Origin: Gloeomargarita lithophora Alchichica-D10 | GTDB taxonomy: Bacteria; Cyanobacteriota; Cyanobacteriia; Gloeomargaritales; Gloeomargaritaceae | Assembly: GCF_001870225.1 (NCBI RefSeq) | Contig: NZ_CP017675.1 | Span: 2,027,372-2,091,371, forward strand | Direction of reading: 5' to 3' | Length of the DNA: 64,000 bases | Shown here: in pieces, positions 35,808 to 45,456 of the stretch | How the letters are laid out: each line of letters starts with the position of its first letter | Position numbering within the stretch: position 1 is the stretch's first letter | The notes under the pieces: generated by a model | The model's input: only the letters and a program-made list of their open reading frames with translations | Told to the model about the DNA's origin: nothing | Database searches by the model: none | Translations under genes and position numbers: made by a program

Positions 35808-36875
35808 CTAGGGCAATCGCGGTAAGGAAAAAGCAAACATGGCACCCTGGGGCGAGCGGGGTTCTGCCCATATTTTACCTCCATGGGCTGCGATAATTTG
35901 ACGACTGAGGTACAGCCCCAGCCCCGTTCCCTTCGCTTGGCGGTTACTATACCCTTGATAAAATCGCTCAAATAAATGGGGTAACTCATGAGGGTCAATC
36001 CCCTGTCCCTGATCAAAAATTTCTACTTGATACTCGTTTGATTTGATATGAATTAAAACCTCGACTTTACCCCCTTTGAGAGAATGATTAATCCCATTAG
36101 TAATTAAATTACTAAATACCCGTTGTAGCTGGAATGTATCTCCATAAACCCGATAGGTTTGTCGAAAATCAGAATCCCCCTGTTTCAAATATAAATTGAT
36201 CTGACGAGATGCGGCCAAACTCGCAAGCTGAAGCATCACTTCTTCTGCAATTTCTAAGAGATCAACTGGCTGTTGATTGAGTTGTAAACCCTCCATATCA
36301 TTATGATAAATATCCATGAGAGTTTCCACCAATTGAATCATCATTTGATGGCTACGATTCATAATCGCTATTACTCGTTTTTGTGCTTGGGTGATTCTGC
36401 CAAATTGTTCGGCTTCCCAGGCTTTCAAAGTTTCTATGGCTCCTAGCAATGGGGTTTTCAGATCGTGGGTCAGGGTGGAAATAAAATCCTCTCGCACTTT
36501 GGTCAATTGATTTTGATTGGTAATTTGTATCTTTTGTCGGATGATAGCCGTTTCATATTCCCGCAAACGGTCACTTAACCAAGCTGTTATTATCAACGCT
36601 AATATCGTAATGATGCGATTTACTACAGTTACGAAACTAATTGATTCTGTGCCGGGTATCCACAGATTGAGGAGAGTTAATCCAACGGCAGTTCCTGTTA
36701 CCCAAAATACGGCTTTTTGACTAAGTTTTTTACTGGCTAAAAGTACTGCGCCAATATACAAATACCCAAAGACATAAGGAGGGGGTGTACTATACTCCAA
36801 GGTAATGACGGTGCTAAATACGGCCAACAATAGCCAATGGGATCGTGTCCAGGTTGTCATCGCCAGAACAATCAT
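35808..36875 (-). CDS. Membrane sensor histidine kinase
   Basis: A 355-residue kinase with four or so N-terminal membrane spans (12-28, 35-50, 55-73, 83-101), a short coiled-coil link, a HisKA domain with the phospho-acceptor His137 (STLTHDLKTPLLGAIE) and an ATPase domain with an N-box (FSNLITNGINHS), FDQGQGI, and GTGLGLYLSRQI. There is no PAS or GAF domain, so sensing is likely in or at the membrane. It is encoded with the LuxR-type regulator and lies divergently to kdpA, whose own KdpD lacks a kinase part. Confidence 0.92.
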   Translation of the reverse strand: MIVLAMTTWTRSHWLLLAVFSTVITLEYSTPPPYVFGYLYIGAVLLASKKLSQKAVFWVTGTAVGLTLLNLWIPGTESISFVTVVNRIITILALIITAWLSDRLREYETAIIRQKIQITNQNQLTKVREDFISTLTHDLKTPLLGAIETLKAWEAEQFGRITQAQKRVIAIMNRSHQMMIQLVETLMDIYHNDMEGLQLNQQPVDLLEIAEEVMLQLASLAASRQINLYLKQGDSDFRQTYRVYGDTFQLQRVFSNLITNGINHSLKGGKVEVLIHIKSNEYQVEIFDQGQGIDPHELPHLFERFYQGYSNRQAKGTGLGLYLSRQIIAAHGGKIWAEPRSPQGAMFAFSLPRLP

Positions 36876-37248
36876 TTTCGGAAAAAATTTGACGTTTGCT
36901 TCTAGTCTATAGCAATCCTATCTGAATCGTTAAAAGCGGTTGCAGGGGCATCGCCCCCATTTTTGGTTCTATAGCTTCGCCTCCTGTGGAATTGCTATAC
37001 CTCCAGATATAGGTTGTCTAAACAGAGTTTTATGCAAAAGTTTAGCGACACCTATAACCACGGGTTATAAACCCATTTCTATACCTTGATTTTAGGAATA
37101 CGTCTAGGCAAACTGGGTAATGTTATGTTGTTTCTATTCCCTAGTCGCAGGAGTGGTGATCAATGACAAAACCCTCGTTGCAACCTTTAGAGCACCTGAC
37201 CGGTTCGGTTTGGATGAACGTTATTTAGCGATTTATCTGAGGGCATTT
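36876..37248 (+). promoter_or_regulatory. Divergent regulatory region between the kinase gene and kdpA
   Basis: A 373-base region that must carry the kdp promoter. It holds repeat copy F (36908-36999) and a palindrome at 37053-37069, TATAACC-ACG-GGTTATA, with perfect 7-base arms. The overlapping GGGTT-ATA-AACCC at 37062-37074 shares its bases. This is a good candidate operator for the neighbouring LuxR-type regulator. A 21-codon frame at 37163-37228 preceded by GGAG could be a leader peptide, but I have no family support for it. Confidence 0.4.
36908..36999 (-). repeat. Dispersed repeat copy F, 92 bp with 9-base inverted ends
   Basis: It begins TATAGCAAT (36908-36916) and ends ATTGCTATA (36991-36999). 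The core AGCGGTTGCAGGGGCATCGC is in the opposite direction to copies B to E. It lies 32 bases upstream of the histidine kinase start, so it separates the kinase from the shared intergenic region. Confidence 0.75.
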
Positions 37249-38925
37249 ATGCTGTTTGGTTTCTGGCAAATTCTGCTGATTTTGTTGATTTTGCTGATAA
37301 TGGCACCTCTGCTGGGACGGTATATGGCACGGGTTTTTACTCGGCAACAAACTTGGCTTGACCGAATGATTTTGCCCCTAGAGCGATTGATTTTTGCCAG
37401 TTCAGGTTTGCCCAATTGTAGAACGATGACAGGTGGGCAATACATTCGGGCGGTTTTGGTGAGTAATTTGGTGATGGGGATTTTGGTTTTTGGTATCATG
37501 ATGACCCAGGGTTCATTGCCTTTGAATCCCACCGGATTATCAGCCCCTTCCTGGGACTTGGCTTTGCATACGGCCATCTCATTTGTCACCAATACCAATC
37601 AGCAACATTACTCTGGAGAAACCACTTTTTCCTATCTTAGTCAGGTGGGAGCTTTGGGATTTTTGATGTTTACTTCGGCGGCCACAGGGATTGCCGTAGC
37701 GATTGCTTTTATTCGGGGTCTGACCGGGCAACCTCTCGGTAATTTCTACGAGGATTTGGTACTGTCAATCACCCGAATTTTGCTACCCATTTCCGTGGTT
37801 GGGGCGATTGTGTTACTCATTGCTGGCGTGCCGGAAACCCTGGCTGGTCCAGCCCAGGCAACAACCCTCGAAGGGGCGACCCAATGGATTGCCCGGGGGC
37901 CGGTGGCGCACTTTGAAATTATCAAGGAACTCGGAGAAAATGGGGGTGGTTTTTTCGGGATCAATTCAGCCCACCCTTTGGAAAATCCCAACAATTTTAC
38001 CAACCTCTTGGAAACCGTGATCATGATGGTCATTCCGGCTGGCTTGATTATTACCTACGGCAAGATGGCGGGGAATCCCAAGCAGGGATGGTTGATTTTT
38101 GGGATGGTGTTTATACTCTTTGGGATTTTGATTGGTGTTACCGCCTTTGGTGAATTTTGGGGCAATCCCTGGGTGAATCAAATGTTAGGAGAAATGCAAC
38201 CCAATTTGGAGGGCAAAGAAGTCCGATTTGGCTGGGTATTGACCGCATTGTGGGCGGTTTCGACAACGGGAACCATGTGTGGGGCGGTGAATGGAATGCA
38301 CGATTCCCTCATGCCTGCGGGTGGATTTGTCACTTTGACCGATATGTTTTTACAAATTATCTGGGGGGGGCAGGGAACGGGCACGGCCTACCTGTTTGTG
38401 TTTCTGATTTTAACCGTGTTTCTCACGGGGCTAATGGTGGGGCGTACTCCGGAGTTTTTGGGACGTAAAATTGAGAAGCGGGAGATCGTTTTAGCGAGTG
38501 TAATTTTACTGGTGCATCCCATCGCTATTTTGATCCCAACGGCGATTACCATGGCATTTCCAGCGACTCTTTCTGGGATCAGTAATCCCGGTTTTCATGG
38601 CATTTCCCAGGTGGTGTATGAGTATGCTTCGGCGGCGGCCAATAATGGTTCTGGTTTTGAAGGTTTGGGGGACAATACGCTCTGGTGGAATTTGAGTGCG
38701 AGTGTCTCGCTTTTGTTGGGGCGTTATGTGCCGATTATTGCCCTGATTTTGTTGGCGGATAGTATGGCGCACAAACAACCCGTGCCGGAGACTAGTGGGA
38801 CTTTGCGTACCGATACCCCTTTATTTACAGGGGTGACGGCGGGGGCGATTGTGATTTTGGGAATCTTGACTTTTTTCCCGGTTTTGGTGCTTGGCCCGAT
38901 TGCGGAAGCGTTCAATTTAGGTTGA
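37249..38925 (+). CDS. kdpA: Potassium-transporting ATPase, K+-binding subunit
   Basis: KdpA, 558 residues, usual length. It is the channel-like subunit of the high-affinity Kdp pump, with ten or so membrane spans and four selectivity-filter regions, among them [47 protein letters not shown] and [15 protein letters not shown]. The start at 37249 ([10 protein letters not shown]) matches the family start and has GAGG upstream. An in-frame ATG at 37120 would add 43 residues without similarity. Confidence 0.96.
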   Translation: MLFGFWQILLILLILLIMAPLLGRYMARVFTRQQTWLDRMILPLERLIFASSGLPNCRTMTGGQYIRAVLVSNLVMGILVFGIMMTQGSLPLNPTGLSAPSWDLALHTAISFVTNTNQQHYSGETTFSYLSQVGALGFLMFTSAATGIAVAIAFIRGLTGQPLGNFYEDLVLSITRILLPISVVGAIVLLIAGVPETLAGPAQATTLEGATQWIARGPVAHFEIIKELGENGGGFFGINSAHPLENPNNFTNLLETVIMMVIPAGLIITYGKMAGNPKQGWLIFGMVFILFGILIGVTAFGEFWGNPWVNQMLGEMQPNLEGKEVRFGWVLTALWAVSTTGTMCGAVNGMHDSLMPAGGFVTLTDMFLQIIWGGQGTGTAYLFVFLILTVFLTGLMVGRTPEFLGRKIEKREIVLASVILLVHPIAILIPTAITMAFPATLSGISNPGFHGISQVVYEYASAAANNGSGFEGLGDNTLWWNLSASVSLLLGRYVPIIALILLADSMAHKQPVPETSGTLRTDTPLFTGVTAGAIVILGILTFFPVLVLGPIAEAFNLG

Positions 38926-38957
38926 TTTTTTAGGTTAATTTTGCGGAGGAATTGATC

Positions 38958-41021
38958 ATGACCAAATGGCAACCACCGGTTGGCTCCCGACAACAACGGC
39001 GGCACACGCCCAAGGCCGACCTTTCCCAACTGTATCAACGGGCTTTGATTGAGGCATTGCGGAAACTTGACCCCCGCATGGCGGTGAAAAATCCGGTGAT
39101 GTTTCTGGTGTGGGTGGGAACGGTGATCACGGCATTATTAACGGTGAATCCGAATTTGTTTGGGGTGGCGGAAACTGCGGCGGGTTTTAACGCCCTGGTG
39201 ACGGTGATTCTGTTGTTTACGGTGTTGTTTGCCAACTTTGCGGAAGCGGTGGCGGAGGGGCGGGGAAAAGCCCAAGCGGATGCCCTACGCACGACCCAGA
39301 CCCAAACCGATGCCAAGCGGCTACTCTCGGATGGTGGGTTCGAGCGGGTGAGTTCTACGGTGCTGCGCACGGGCGACCGGATTCAGGTGAATGCTGGGGA
39401 GGTGATCCCGGTGGATGGAGAAGTCTTGGATGGGGTGGCCTCGGTGGATGAATCGGCTATTACGGGGGAATCCGCCCCGGTGCTGAAAGAACCTGGCTCG
39501 GATGTGGCGAGTTCGGTGACGGGGGGAACCAAGGTGATTTCCGATACCCTGGTGATGCGGGTGACGGCGGACCCCGGCGAGGGCTTTATTGACCGGATGA
39601 TTGCCCTGGTGGAGGGGGCGGAACGTACCAAGACCCCCAACGAGATTGCCTTGACGGTTTTGCTGGCGGTACTGACGCTGGTGTTTTTGCTGGTGGTGGC
39701 GACCCTGCCGCCCCTGGGGATGTATGTGCAAAGTCCGGTCAGTATTACCCTGTTGATCGCCCTGCTGGTGGCCTTGATTCCCACGACCATTGGCGGGTTG
39801 TTGAGTGCAATTGGCATTGCCGGGATGGATCGGGTGGCGCAGTTTAACGTGGTGGCGACCTCCGGGCGGGCGGTGGAAGCCTGTGGGGACATCAACACCC
39901 TGGTGTTGGATAAAACCGGCACCATTACCCTGGGCAATCGCTTGGCGGAGGAATTGATCCCGGTGCAGGGGCAGACGGTGGCGCAGGTGGCGACCTTTGC
40001 CCTGGCCGCCAGTGTTTTTGATACCACCCCGGAGGGCAAATCCATTGTCCGGCTGGCGGAGAAATTGGGGGCGACCCTGCACTTTGACCCCCAAACCGCC
40101 GAGGGGGTGGAATTTTCCGCCCGTACCCGCATGAGTGGCACGGATTTACCCGACGGGGGGGAAGTCCGCAAGGGGGCGGTGGAGGCGATTCGGGGTTTTG
40201 TGCGGTCGCGGGGGGGGACGGTGCCGGAGGATTTGGAAGCCGCCTACGAACGGGTGTCGCGGTTGGGGGGGACACCCCTGGCGGTTTGCCAAAACCAGAC
40301 CATTTATGGGGTGGTGTATCTCAAGGACATGGTGAAACCCGGCATTCAGGAGCGGTTTGACCAACTGCGGCGGATGGGGGTGCATACCATCATGCTCACG
40401 GGGGATAACCGGATCACCGCCTCGGTGATTGCCCAGGAAGCGGGGGTGGATGATTTTATTGCCGAGGCCACGCCGGAGGATAAAATCCGGGTGATTCAAA
40501 CCGAACAAGCCCAGGGTAAACTGGTGGCGATGACCGGGGACGGCACCAACGATGCCCCGGCACTGGCGCAGGCCAACGTGGGTTTGGCGATGAATTCCGG
40601 TACCCAAGCGGCTAAGGAAGCGGCCAATATGGTGGATTTGGATTCCGACCCCACCAAATTGATTGATTTGGTCACAATTGGCAAACAATTACTCATCACC
40701 CGCGGGGCACTCACCACCTTTTCCCTGGCGAATGATATTGCCAAGTATTTCGCCATCATTCCCGCCATGTTTACGGGCATTGGGATTGGGGCGTTGAATA
40801 TCATGGGTTTGCGTAGTCCCCAGTCCGCCGTGCTGTCGGCATTGATCTACAATGCGTTGATTATTCCGGTGCTGATTCCCTTGGCCCTCAAGGGGGTGAC
40901 TTTTCGCCCGCTGACGGCGAATCAACTGCTCCAGCGGAATATTTTGCTCTACGGCGGTGGTGGGGTGGTGGCACCTTTTGTCGCCATTAAACTCATTGAC
41001 CTTGGTCTTTCGGTGTTTTAG
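38958..41021 (+). CDS. kdpB: Potassium-transporting ATPase, ATP-binding subunit
   Basis: KdpB, 687 residues, the P-type ATPase subunit that drives K+ import. The phosphorylated Asp318 lies in LVLDKTGT. The dephosphorylation loop is TGES (169-172), and [11 protein letters not shown] and [10 protein letters not shown] are intact. ATG 38958 is chosen over an in-frame TTG at 38952 because GGAGGA (38945-38950) is at good spacing. It is 32 bases after kdpA. Regulation is probably at the divergent region upstream of kdpA. Confidence 0.97.
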   Translation: MTKWQPPVGSRQQRRHTPKADLSQLYQRALIEALRKLDPRMAVKNPVMFLVWVGTVITALLTVNPNLFGVAETAAGFNALVTVILLFTVLFANFAEAVAEGRGKAQADALRTTQTQTDAKRLLSDGGFERVSSTVLRTGDRIQVNAGEVIPVDGEVLDGVASVDESAITGESAPVLKEPGSDVASSVTGGTKVISDTLVMRVTADPGEGFIDRMIALVEGAERTKTPNEIALTVLLAVLTLVFLLVVATLPPLGMYVQSPVSITLLIALLVALIPTTIGGLLSAIGIAGMDRVAQFNVVATSGRAVEACGDINTLVLDKTGTITLGNRLAEELIPVQGQTVAQVATFALAASVFDTTPEGKSIVRLAEKLGATLHFDPQTAEGVEFSARTRMSGTDLPDGGEVRKGAVEAIRGFVRSRGGTVPEDLEAAYERVSRLGGTPLAVCQNQTIYGVVYLKDMVKPGIQERFDQLRRMGVHTIMLTGDNRITASVIAQEAGVDDFIAEATPEDKIRVIQTEQAQGKLVAMTGDGTNDAPALAQANVGLAMNSGTQAAKEAANMVDLDSDPTKLIDLVTIGKQLLITRGALTTFSLANDIAKYFAIIPAMFTGIGIGALNIMGLRSPQSAVLSALIYNALIIPVLIPLALKGVTFRPLTANQLLQRNILLYGGGGVVAPFVAIKLIDLGLSVF

Positions 41022-41050
41022 TTTGTCCACCTTTTTTACCCCCCAACGTT

Positions 41051-41251
41051 ATGCAAACAAAACGGCATTTTTTCCCCCGAATTATTCTCCTGGGTTCATT
41101 GCTTAACCTGATCGCTGCCCCCCTGGTTTATGCCGCCAACGATGGTGCGATGGGTCGGGGTACGGCCTATGCCTTGGGTGGCTTGGGCATTGTGGTTTTG
41201 GGCTTAGCAGTTTATCTGTTGCTGGTGATTTTATATCCCGAACGTTTTTAG
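41051..41251 (+). CDS. kdpF: KdpF-like small membrane protein with N-terminal extension
   Basis: A 66-residue protein between kdpB and kdpC. The last 25 residues (GLGIVVLGLAVYLLLVILYPERF) fit KdpF, the small stabilising subunit of the Kdp complex, which in E. coli is only 29 residues and precedes kdpA. Here it has an additional hydrophobic N-terminus ending in APLVYAAND, which looks like a cleavable signal peptide or a further membrane span. Position and ending make the assignment good. Confidence 0.82.
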   Translation: MQTKRHFFPRIILLGSLLNLIAAPLVYAANDGAMGRGTAYALGGLGIVVLGLAVYLLLVILYPERF

Positions 41252-41266
41252 TGGGAGGGTTGAACG

Positions 41267-41845
41267 ATGATGCGAGATTTGGTCATCAGTGTACGAAGTA
41301 CGGTTGTGTTGTGGATATTAACGGCAGCGCTATATCCCCTGCTCATTTTAGGTATTGGGCAAGTTGCATTTCCCGTGCAAGCCAATGGCAGTTTGCTCAC
41401 CAATGCCCAGGGGCAGGTGGTGGGGTCGGCACTGATTGGGCAAACATTTCAGGGGAATAGCTATTTTTGGGGTCGCCCCAGTGCCATCAACTACAGCGAA
41501 GGGGAAAAGGCGGCTCCCACGGGCATTTCTGGAGCCAGCAATTTCGCCCCCGGCAACCTGGATTTGCTTAAACGCATTGAGGCCGAAATTCAGCGCTTAA
41601 AAGCCGCCGGAGTTGCCCCCACTGGGGATTTGGTTTATAGCTCCGGGTCTGGTCTTGACCCCCAGATCAGCGTGGCGGCGGCGCAGGCGCAAATTCAGCG
41701 CATTGCCAAGGATCGAGGCTTAACTTCTGATGGTTTAGAAACCCTGATTGCTCAACATACGGAGCCTCGGTTTTTAGGTATTTTTGGCGAGCCGGGGGTG
41801 AATGTCCTCCAGTTAAATTTAGCCTTGGATCAACGCCCCCAATAA
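41267..41845 (+). CDS. kdpC: Potassium-transporting ATPase, subunit C
   Basis: KdpC, 192 residues, a single-span subunit with a periplasmic domain required for assembly and ATP affinity of the pump. Family blocks: SVRSTVVLWILTAALYPLL (membrane span), VGSALIGQTFQ, YFWGRPSAINY, and SGSGLDPQISVAAAQAQIQR. The C-terminus EPRFLGIFGEPGVNVLQLNLALD is typical. It lies 15 bases after kdpF and 3 bases before kdpD. Confidence 0.97.
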   Translation: MMRDLVISVRSTVVLWILTAALYPLLILGIGQVAFPVQANGSLLTNAQGQVVGSALIGQTFQGNSYFWGRPSAINYSEGEKAAPTGISGASNFAPGNLDLLKRIEAEIQRLKAAGVAPTGDLVYSSGSGLDPQISVAAAQAQIQRIAKDRGLTSDGLETLIAQHTEPRFLGIFGEPGVNVLQLNLALDQRPQ

Positions 41846-41848
41846 CCG

Positions 41849-42970
41849 ATGATTCACTCCCACAAATTGGCCTCTATTTCTAGCACCATGTCCCCCCAAT
41901 TCCCGGCCTGCGGCAAGCATAAAATTTTTATCGGCATGGCTCCCGGTGTCGGCAAAACCTATCGGATGTTGGAGGAAGCCCAACAACTCAAAAAGGAGGG
42001 GTTGGACGTGGTGATTGGCCTGTTGGAAACCCACGGTCGGGAAGCAACGATTCAAAAAGCCTTGGGTCTGGAAAAAGTCCCCCTCAAAACCTGGATTTGG
42101 CAAGAAAAATCCCTGCCGGAAATGGATACGGAGGCGATCATTAGCCGCCGTCCCCAACTGGTACTGGTGGATGAACTCGCCCACACCAATGTCCCCGGTT
42201 CAATACGGGAAAAACGCTATCAGGATGTGGAGCTGATTTTGCAATCCGGGATTGATGTCTATTCCACCCTGAATATCCAACATTTGGAAGGGTTGAATGA
42301 CCTGGTTCATAAAATTTCCGGTATTGTGGTGCGCGAACGTCTGCCGGATCGCTTGTTAGAAGCAGCGACTGAAGTGGTTTTGGTGGATGTGACCCCGGAA
42401 ACCTTGCAAGAGCGTTTACGGGAAGGTAAAATCTACGCCCCCGATAAGGTTGACCAAGCCCTCCAGAATTTTTTTCAACGCCGTAATCTGATTGCCCTGC
42501 GGGAATTGGCACTGCGGGAAGTGGCGGATAACGTGGAGGAAGAAGGCAGGGAATCCAGCCCCCAAAATTACTGCGCCATCCACGAACGGGTGTTGGTCTG
42601 TATCTCCACCAACCCGGAATCCATCCAACTCCTGCGCCGGGGAGCCAGAATTGCCAACCAAATGAAGGGGCGTTTGTTCGTGTTATTTGTGTCCCATCCC
42701 CAGCAGTTTTTGTCCCGCCCGGAAGCCCTGCACATCGAAACCTGTCAGCGGCTGACCCAGGAATTTGCAGGCGAATTTATCCGCATGGAGGGCGAAGATA
42801 TTGTCCAAGCCATTACCCAGGTGATGCAGACGCACCATGTTACCCAGATTGTGCTCGGAGAAACCCGCCGCTCCCGCTGGCAACTACTTTGGCAAGGCTC
42901 GATTGTCCAACGGCTGATGCGCCGTCACCCCCAGGTTGACCTGCATATTATTGCTACGGAATCAGGCTAA
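41849..42970 (+). CDS. kdpD: Truncated KdpD: ATP-binding and Usp domains only
   Basis: A 373-residue protein that keeps the KdpD N-terminal domain (Walker A GMAPGVGKT near residue 29, VLVDELAHTNVPGS) and the universal-stress-like domain (HERVLVCISTNPESIQLLRR to the end). It has no membrane domain, HisKA or ATPase kinase part. Such short KdpD proteins are known from other cyanobacteria, so this is a lineage form and not decay. The missing kinase role may be taken over by the two-component pair at 35122-36875. It ends 4 bases into dapF on the other strand. Confidence 0.93.
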   Translation: MIHSHKLASISSTMSPQFPACGKHKIFIGMAPGVGKTYRMLEEAQQLKKEGLDVVIGLLETHGREATIQKALGLEKVPLKTWIWQEKSLPEMDTEAIISRRPQLVLVDELAHTNVPGSIREKRYQDVELILQSGIDVYSTLNIQHLEGLNDLVHKISGIVVRERLPDRLLEAATEVVLVDVTPETLQERLREGKIYAPDKVDQALQNFFQRRNLIALRELALREVADNVEEEGRESSPQNYCAIHERVLVCISTNPESIQLLRRGARIANQMKGRLFVLFVSHPQQFLSRPEALHIETCQRLTQEFAGEFIRMEGEDIVQAITQVMQTHHVTQIVLGETRRSRWQLLWQGSIVQRLMRRHPQVDLHIIATESG

Positions 42971-43812
42971 CCCGCAAAAATATCTGAGGCTAAAATTCCC
43001 TGCGCCACCCCCGTCACCGGCCCGGTCATGGTAATGGCAAAATCCGGGGCAATGCGAATCGCCAATTCTCCCCCCGGCATCTCGACGGTGACGGCGGGCG
43101 CACACAACCCCAACCGATGCACCACAGCGGCGGCGGCACTGCTACTGCTCCCGGAAGCCAAGGTATAACCCGCCCCCCGTTCCCAAATTTCCAACCGCAG
43201 CCGCTCCGGGGATAGCACCTGCACAAACTGCACATTGGTGCGCTGGGGAAAAAAAGCATGGTTTTCCAAAGCGGAGCCGTAGGTCTGCGCCAGCGCCGGG
43301 GTCGCCTCCGGCACCAGAATTACACAGTGGGGGTTGCCAATCGTGGCCGCCGAAAAGGTAAAGGTTTGCCCCTGGACTTGAATTGGCTCCTGGATCACCT
43401 CCCGGTCTGCCCCCGTCACCGGAATCAACCCGCTTTGAAACGACACCCGCCCCATCGCCACCTGCACCTGCTGGCCTTGGTTTTGCACCTGCGCCTGCAC
43501 CAGCCCCCCCAGGGTTTGGACGTAGAATGGTTCCCCACCAACTTTGCCCCCATCCCAGAGGTAGCGGGCGAAAATCCGCAGGCCATTGCCACTTTTTTCC
43601 GCCTCGGAACCGTCCGGGTTAAAAATCCTGAGGCCAAAATCCGCCCCCGGCGCAGGCAAAGGGCCGAGTAAAATCCCATCACTCCCCACCCCAAAATGCC
43701 GGTGACACAAGCGTTGGATCGCCAAGGGCTGAAGGGGAAAATCTAACCGTTCCGGGTCAAGCACCAGGTAATCATTGCCCAGGGCATGGTACTTCCAAAA
43801 AGGGGTCGCCAA
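42967..43812 (-). CDS. DapF-family epimerase-like protein lacking both catalytic cysteines
   Basis: A 281-residue protein with both halves of the diaminopimelate epimerase fold (WKYHALGNDYLVLDP at the start; PHCVILVP and ENHAFFPQRTNVQFV in the middle). Real DapF uses two cysteines in CGNG and ACGTG motifs. Here they are SGNG (Ser74) and ASGSSS (Ser220). It is therefore uncertain that it epimerises diaminopimelate, and I leave the gene symbol empty. It begins directly after the PRC-barrel gene on the same strand and converges with kdpD by 4 bases. Confidence 0.85.
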   Translation of the reverse strand: MATPFWKYHALGNDYLVLDPERLDFPLQPLAIQRLCHRHFGVGSDGILLGPLPAPGADFGLRIFNPDGSEAEKSGNGLRIFARYLWDGGKVGGEPFYVQTLGGLVQAQVQNQGQQVQVAMGRVSFQSGLIPVTGADREVIQEPIQVQGQTFTFSAATIGNPHCVILVPEATPALAQTYGSALENHAFFPQRTNVQFVQVLSPERLRLEIWERGAGYTLASGSSSSAAAAVVHRLGLCAPAVTVEMPGGELAIRIAPDFAITMTGPVTGVAQGILASDIFAG

Positions 43813-44676
43813 CTAATTCGACTCCTCCTCGTACTGCCGTTGTGGTAAATTCATCGGCGGCTGGTAGGGTTCCGCTTCCGCCCAGGCATCGGTTTCTAAA
43901 TCCACCTCCAACGGCTCGGCTTCCAAAGGCTCCACATAAGCCGATTCCACCCGGCGGGGCGTTTTGCGGGCAGGACGCACCGGCAGTTCCTCCGGCTCCG
44001 CCCAATCTTCCTCTGGCCGTGCCCTGCGCCGCTCATTATTGGTGGGCGTGCCACTCCCCAGGCGATTTTCATAGCTCACCGGAGTAGGGAGATAATTCGG
44101 GTCATCCTCCCGCTCCCAGGGGGGTTTGCCAATCCCCACCGCCTCCAGCCAACCGCGGGTCAATTGGTTAAGCCGCTCCTCCGCCCCCTCAAACACAATC
44201 AGTTTATCCGCCCCCACACTCACCACCTCATCCACGGACAATTCGTAGGTACTCAAAAACCGGGAAGGCACCCGGGGCACCCCCAGAGAATCAATCACCA
44301 AATGGGAAATCCGCCCCTGCTCCACGGCAAATTCAAAATCCCGCACCTTGCCCAAAAATTCCCCGGTTTCCGTCACCACTTCACTCCCCACCAGGCGGGT
44401 GTAGGGCAATGGGTCTAGCTCTTCCAGCACCCGGTCATCCTCCACCAACACCACATCCCCAATTTGGCGCACATGTTGTAACCGCACGGAATGGGTCGGT
44501 TCTCCGGGTAAATAATTATTCACCAGGGAGTCTTTAATATCCAACGCCACCACTTGCCAGGCATCCACATCGCACCACACCTGACTGACGACCCCCAAAC
44601 GTCGCCCCCGTTCACGGGTAATCAATTGGCAATCAATCAAGGCCGAACGAAAACAAACCTGGGTCGTGGCTTTCAT
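43813..44676 (-). CDS. PRC-barrel domain protein with two barrels
   Basis: A 287-residue protein if started at MKATTQ (44676). Two PRC-barrel segments are visible: CQLITRERGRRLGVVSQVWCDVDAWQVVALDIKD near residue 20 and SEVVTETGEFLGKVRDFEF followed by ISHLVIDSLG near residue 100. The last 90 residues are Pro/Glu/Arg-rich and probably disordered. PRC barrels occur in photosynthetic reaction centre H subunits and RNA-processing proteins. In cyanobacteria these two-barrel proteins have no known role. The gene abuts the DapF-like gene. Confidence 0.82.
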   Translation of the reverse strand: MKATTQVCFRSALIDCQLITRERGRRLGVVSQVWCDVDAWQVVALDIKDSLVNNYLPGEPTHSVRLQHVRQIGDVVLVEDDRVLEELDPLPYTRLVGSEVVTETGEFLGKVRDFEFAVEQGRISHLVIDSLGVPRVPSRFLSTYELSVDEVVSVGADKLIVFEGAEERLNQLTRGWLEAVGIGKPPWEREDDPNYLPTPVSYENRLGSGTPTNNERRRARPEEDWAEPEELPVRPARKTPRRVESAYVEPLEAEPLEVDLETDAWAEAEPYQPPMNLPQRQYEEESN

Positions 44677-44749
44677 AAACAAAGTGCCGGTGAGACAATC
44701 CAGCCCAAAGGCTATCTCCCTATTTTAACTGGATTTTTTCTCAATTTTT

Positions 44750-45271
44750 TCAAGAGCCGGTGGTCTGCATCGCCAAGCGTTCTTTCAACTGGCGCAAGGC
44801 ATCCGCCCAGCGGGGGTCGGGTTCCGTGGCCTCATGGTTGCCGGTAGCCACCGGGGTAGCAGTGGTCTGAGCCGGGGATTTACGCCGGTTCTGTTGCCGT
44901 TGACTATTGCGGTTGGGGGCATCCCGGCGGGGGGTGGGGCGTTCCACCGGAGCCGTAGCTTTCACCGGTTTGGCAACGGGTTCGCTCGCCGGGGGGGCTT
45001 CTTCCGTCTCCGGGGTGTCCTTAGTGCGGGGCAGGGCTTTTTCCACCTTCAGGGCTTGTTCCCGGAAGGTCTGCCCATTAAACCGGCTCACCAGGCTGTC
45101 GGCCTCTTCTTCCGTTTTGACCGTGATAAAGCCAAACCCCCGGCACTTGTTGGTTTTGCGGTTGGTGATCAGCTTCAGGGATTGAATCTCCTGCGCCTCT
45201 CGGAATAGGGTGTCCAACTCCTGCTTCTCCACATCTTCGGGCAAATTGCCCACATAAATCCGCACGGTCAT
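44750..45271 (-). CDS. RNA-binding protein with one RRM domain
   Basis: A 173-residue protein. The RRM covers residues 1-80 with RNP2 IYVGNL and RNP1 KCRGFGFITV. The rest is a Pro/Ala/Arg-rich, probably disordered tail ending WADALRQLKERLAMQ. Cyanobacterial Rbp proteins are short glycine-tailed RRMs induced by cold. This one has a longer, charged tail. The start is fixed by AGGAGGTG 6 bases upstream of the ATG. The 185-base upstream spacer is AT-rich and could hold a leader. Confidence 0.9.
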   Translation of the reverse strand: MTVRIYVGNLPEDVEKQELDTLFREAQEIQSLKLITNRKTNKCRGFGFITVKTEEEADSLVSRFNGQTFREQALKVEKALPRTKDTPETEEAPPASEPVAKPVKATAPVERPTPRRDAPNRNSQRQQNRRKSPAQTTATPVATGNHEATEPDPRWADALRQLKERLAMQTTGS

Positions 45272-45456
45272 ACAGCACCTCCTAAATTCGGCACATAATT
45301 TGGGGACATGGGTGAATGGTTGGTTGATAGGCAGGATTGGGCAAACAAAATTGTGACAAATCCTTATAATCTCCTGGTGCATTACCCTCGGGAAGACCCG
45401 CACCTTTTTTAGATTATCACATCGCACCGCTAGGTGGAATAAATGATCCCCGTCCC

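Noticed and set aside
23436-37000. Possible CRISPR array from the recurring short repeats
   Set aside because: The copies are 90-120 bp, widely spaced, in both directions and diverged; there are no regular spacers and no cas genes.
37163-37228. 21-codon frame with GGAG upstream, before kdpA
   Set aside because: Could be a leader peptide, but there is no known family and no attenuator hairpin; mentioned only in the regulatory region.
42967-43812. Treating the DapF-like gene as a pseudogene
   Set aside because: The frame is intact and the rest of the fold is well conserved, so a functional Ser-type relative is more likely.
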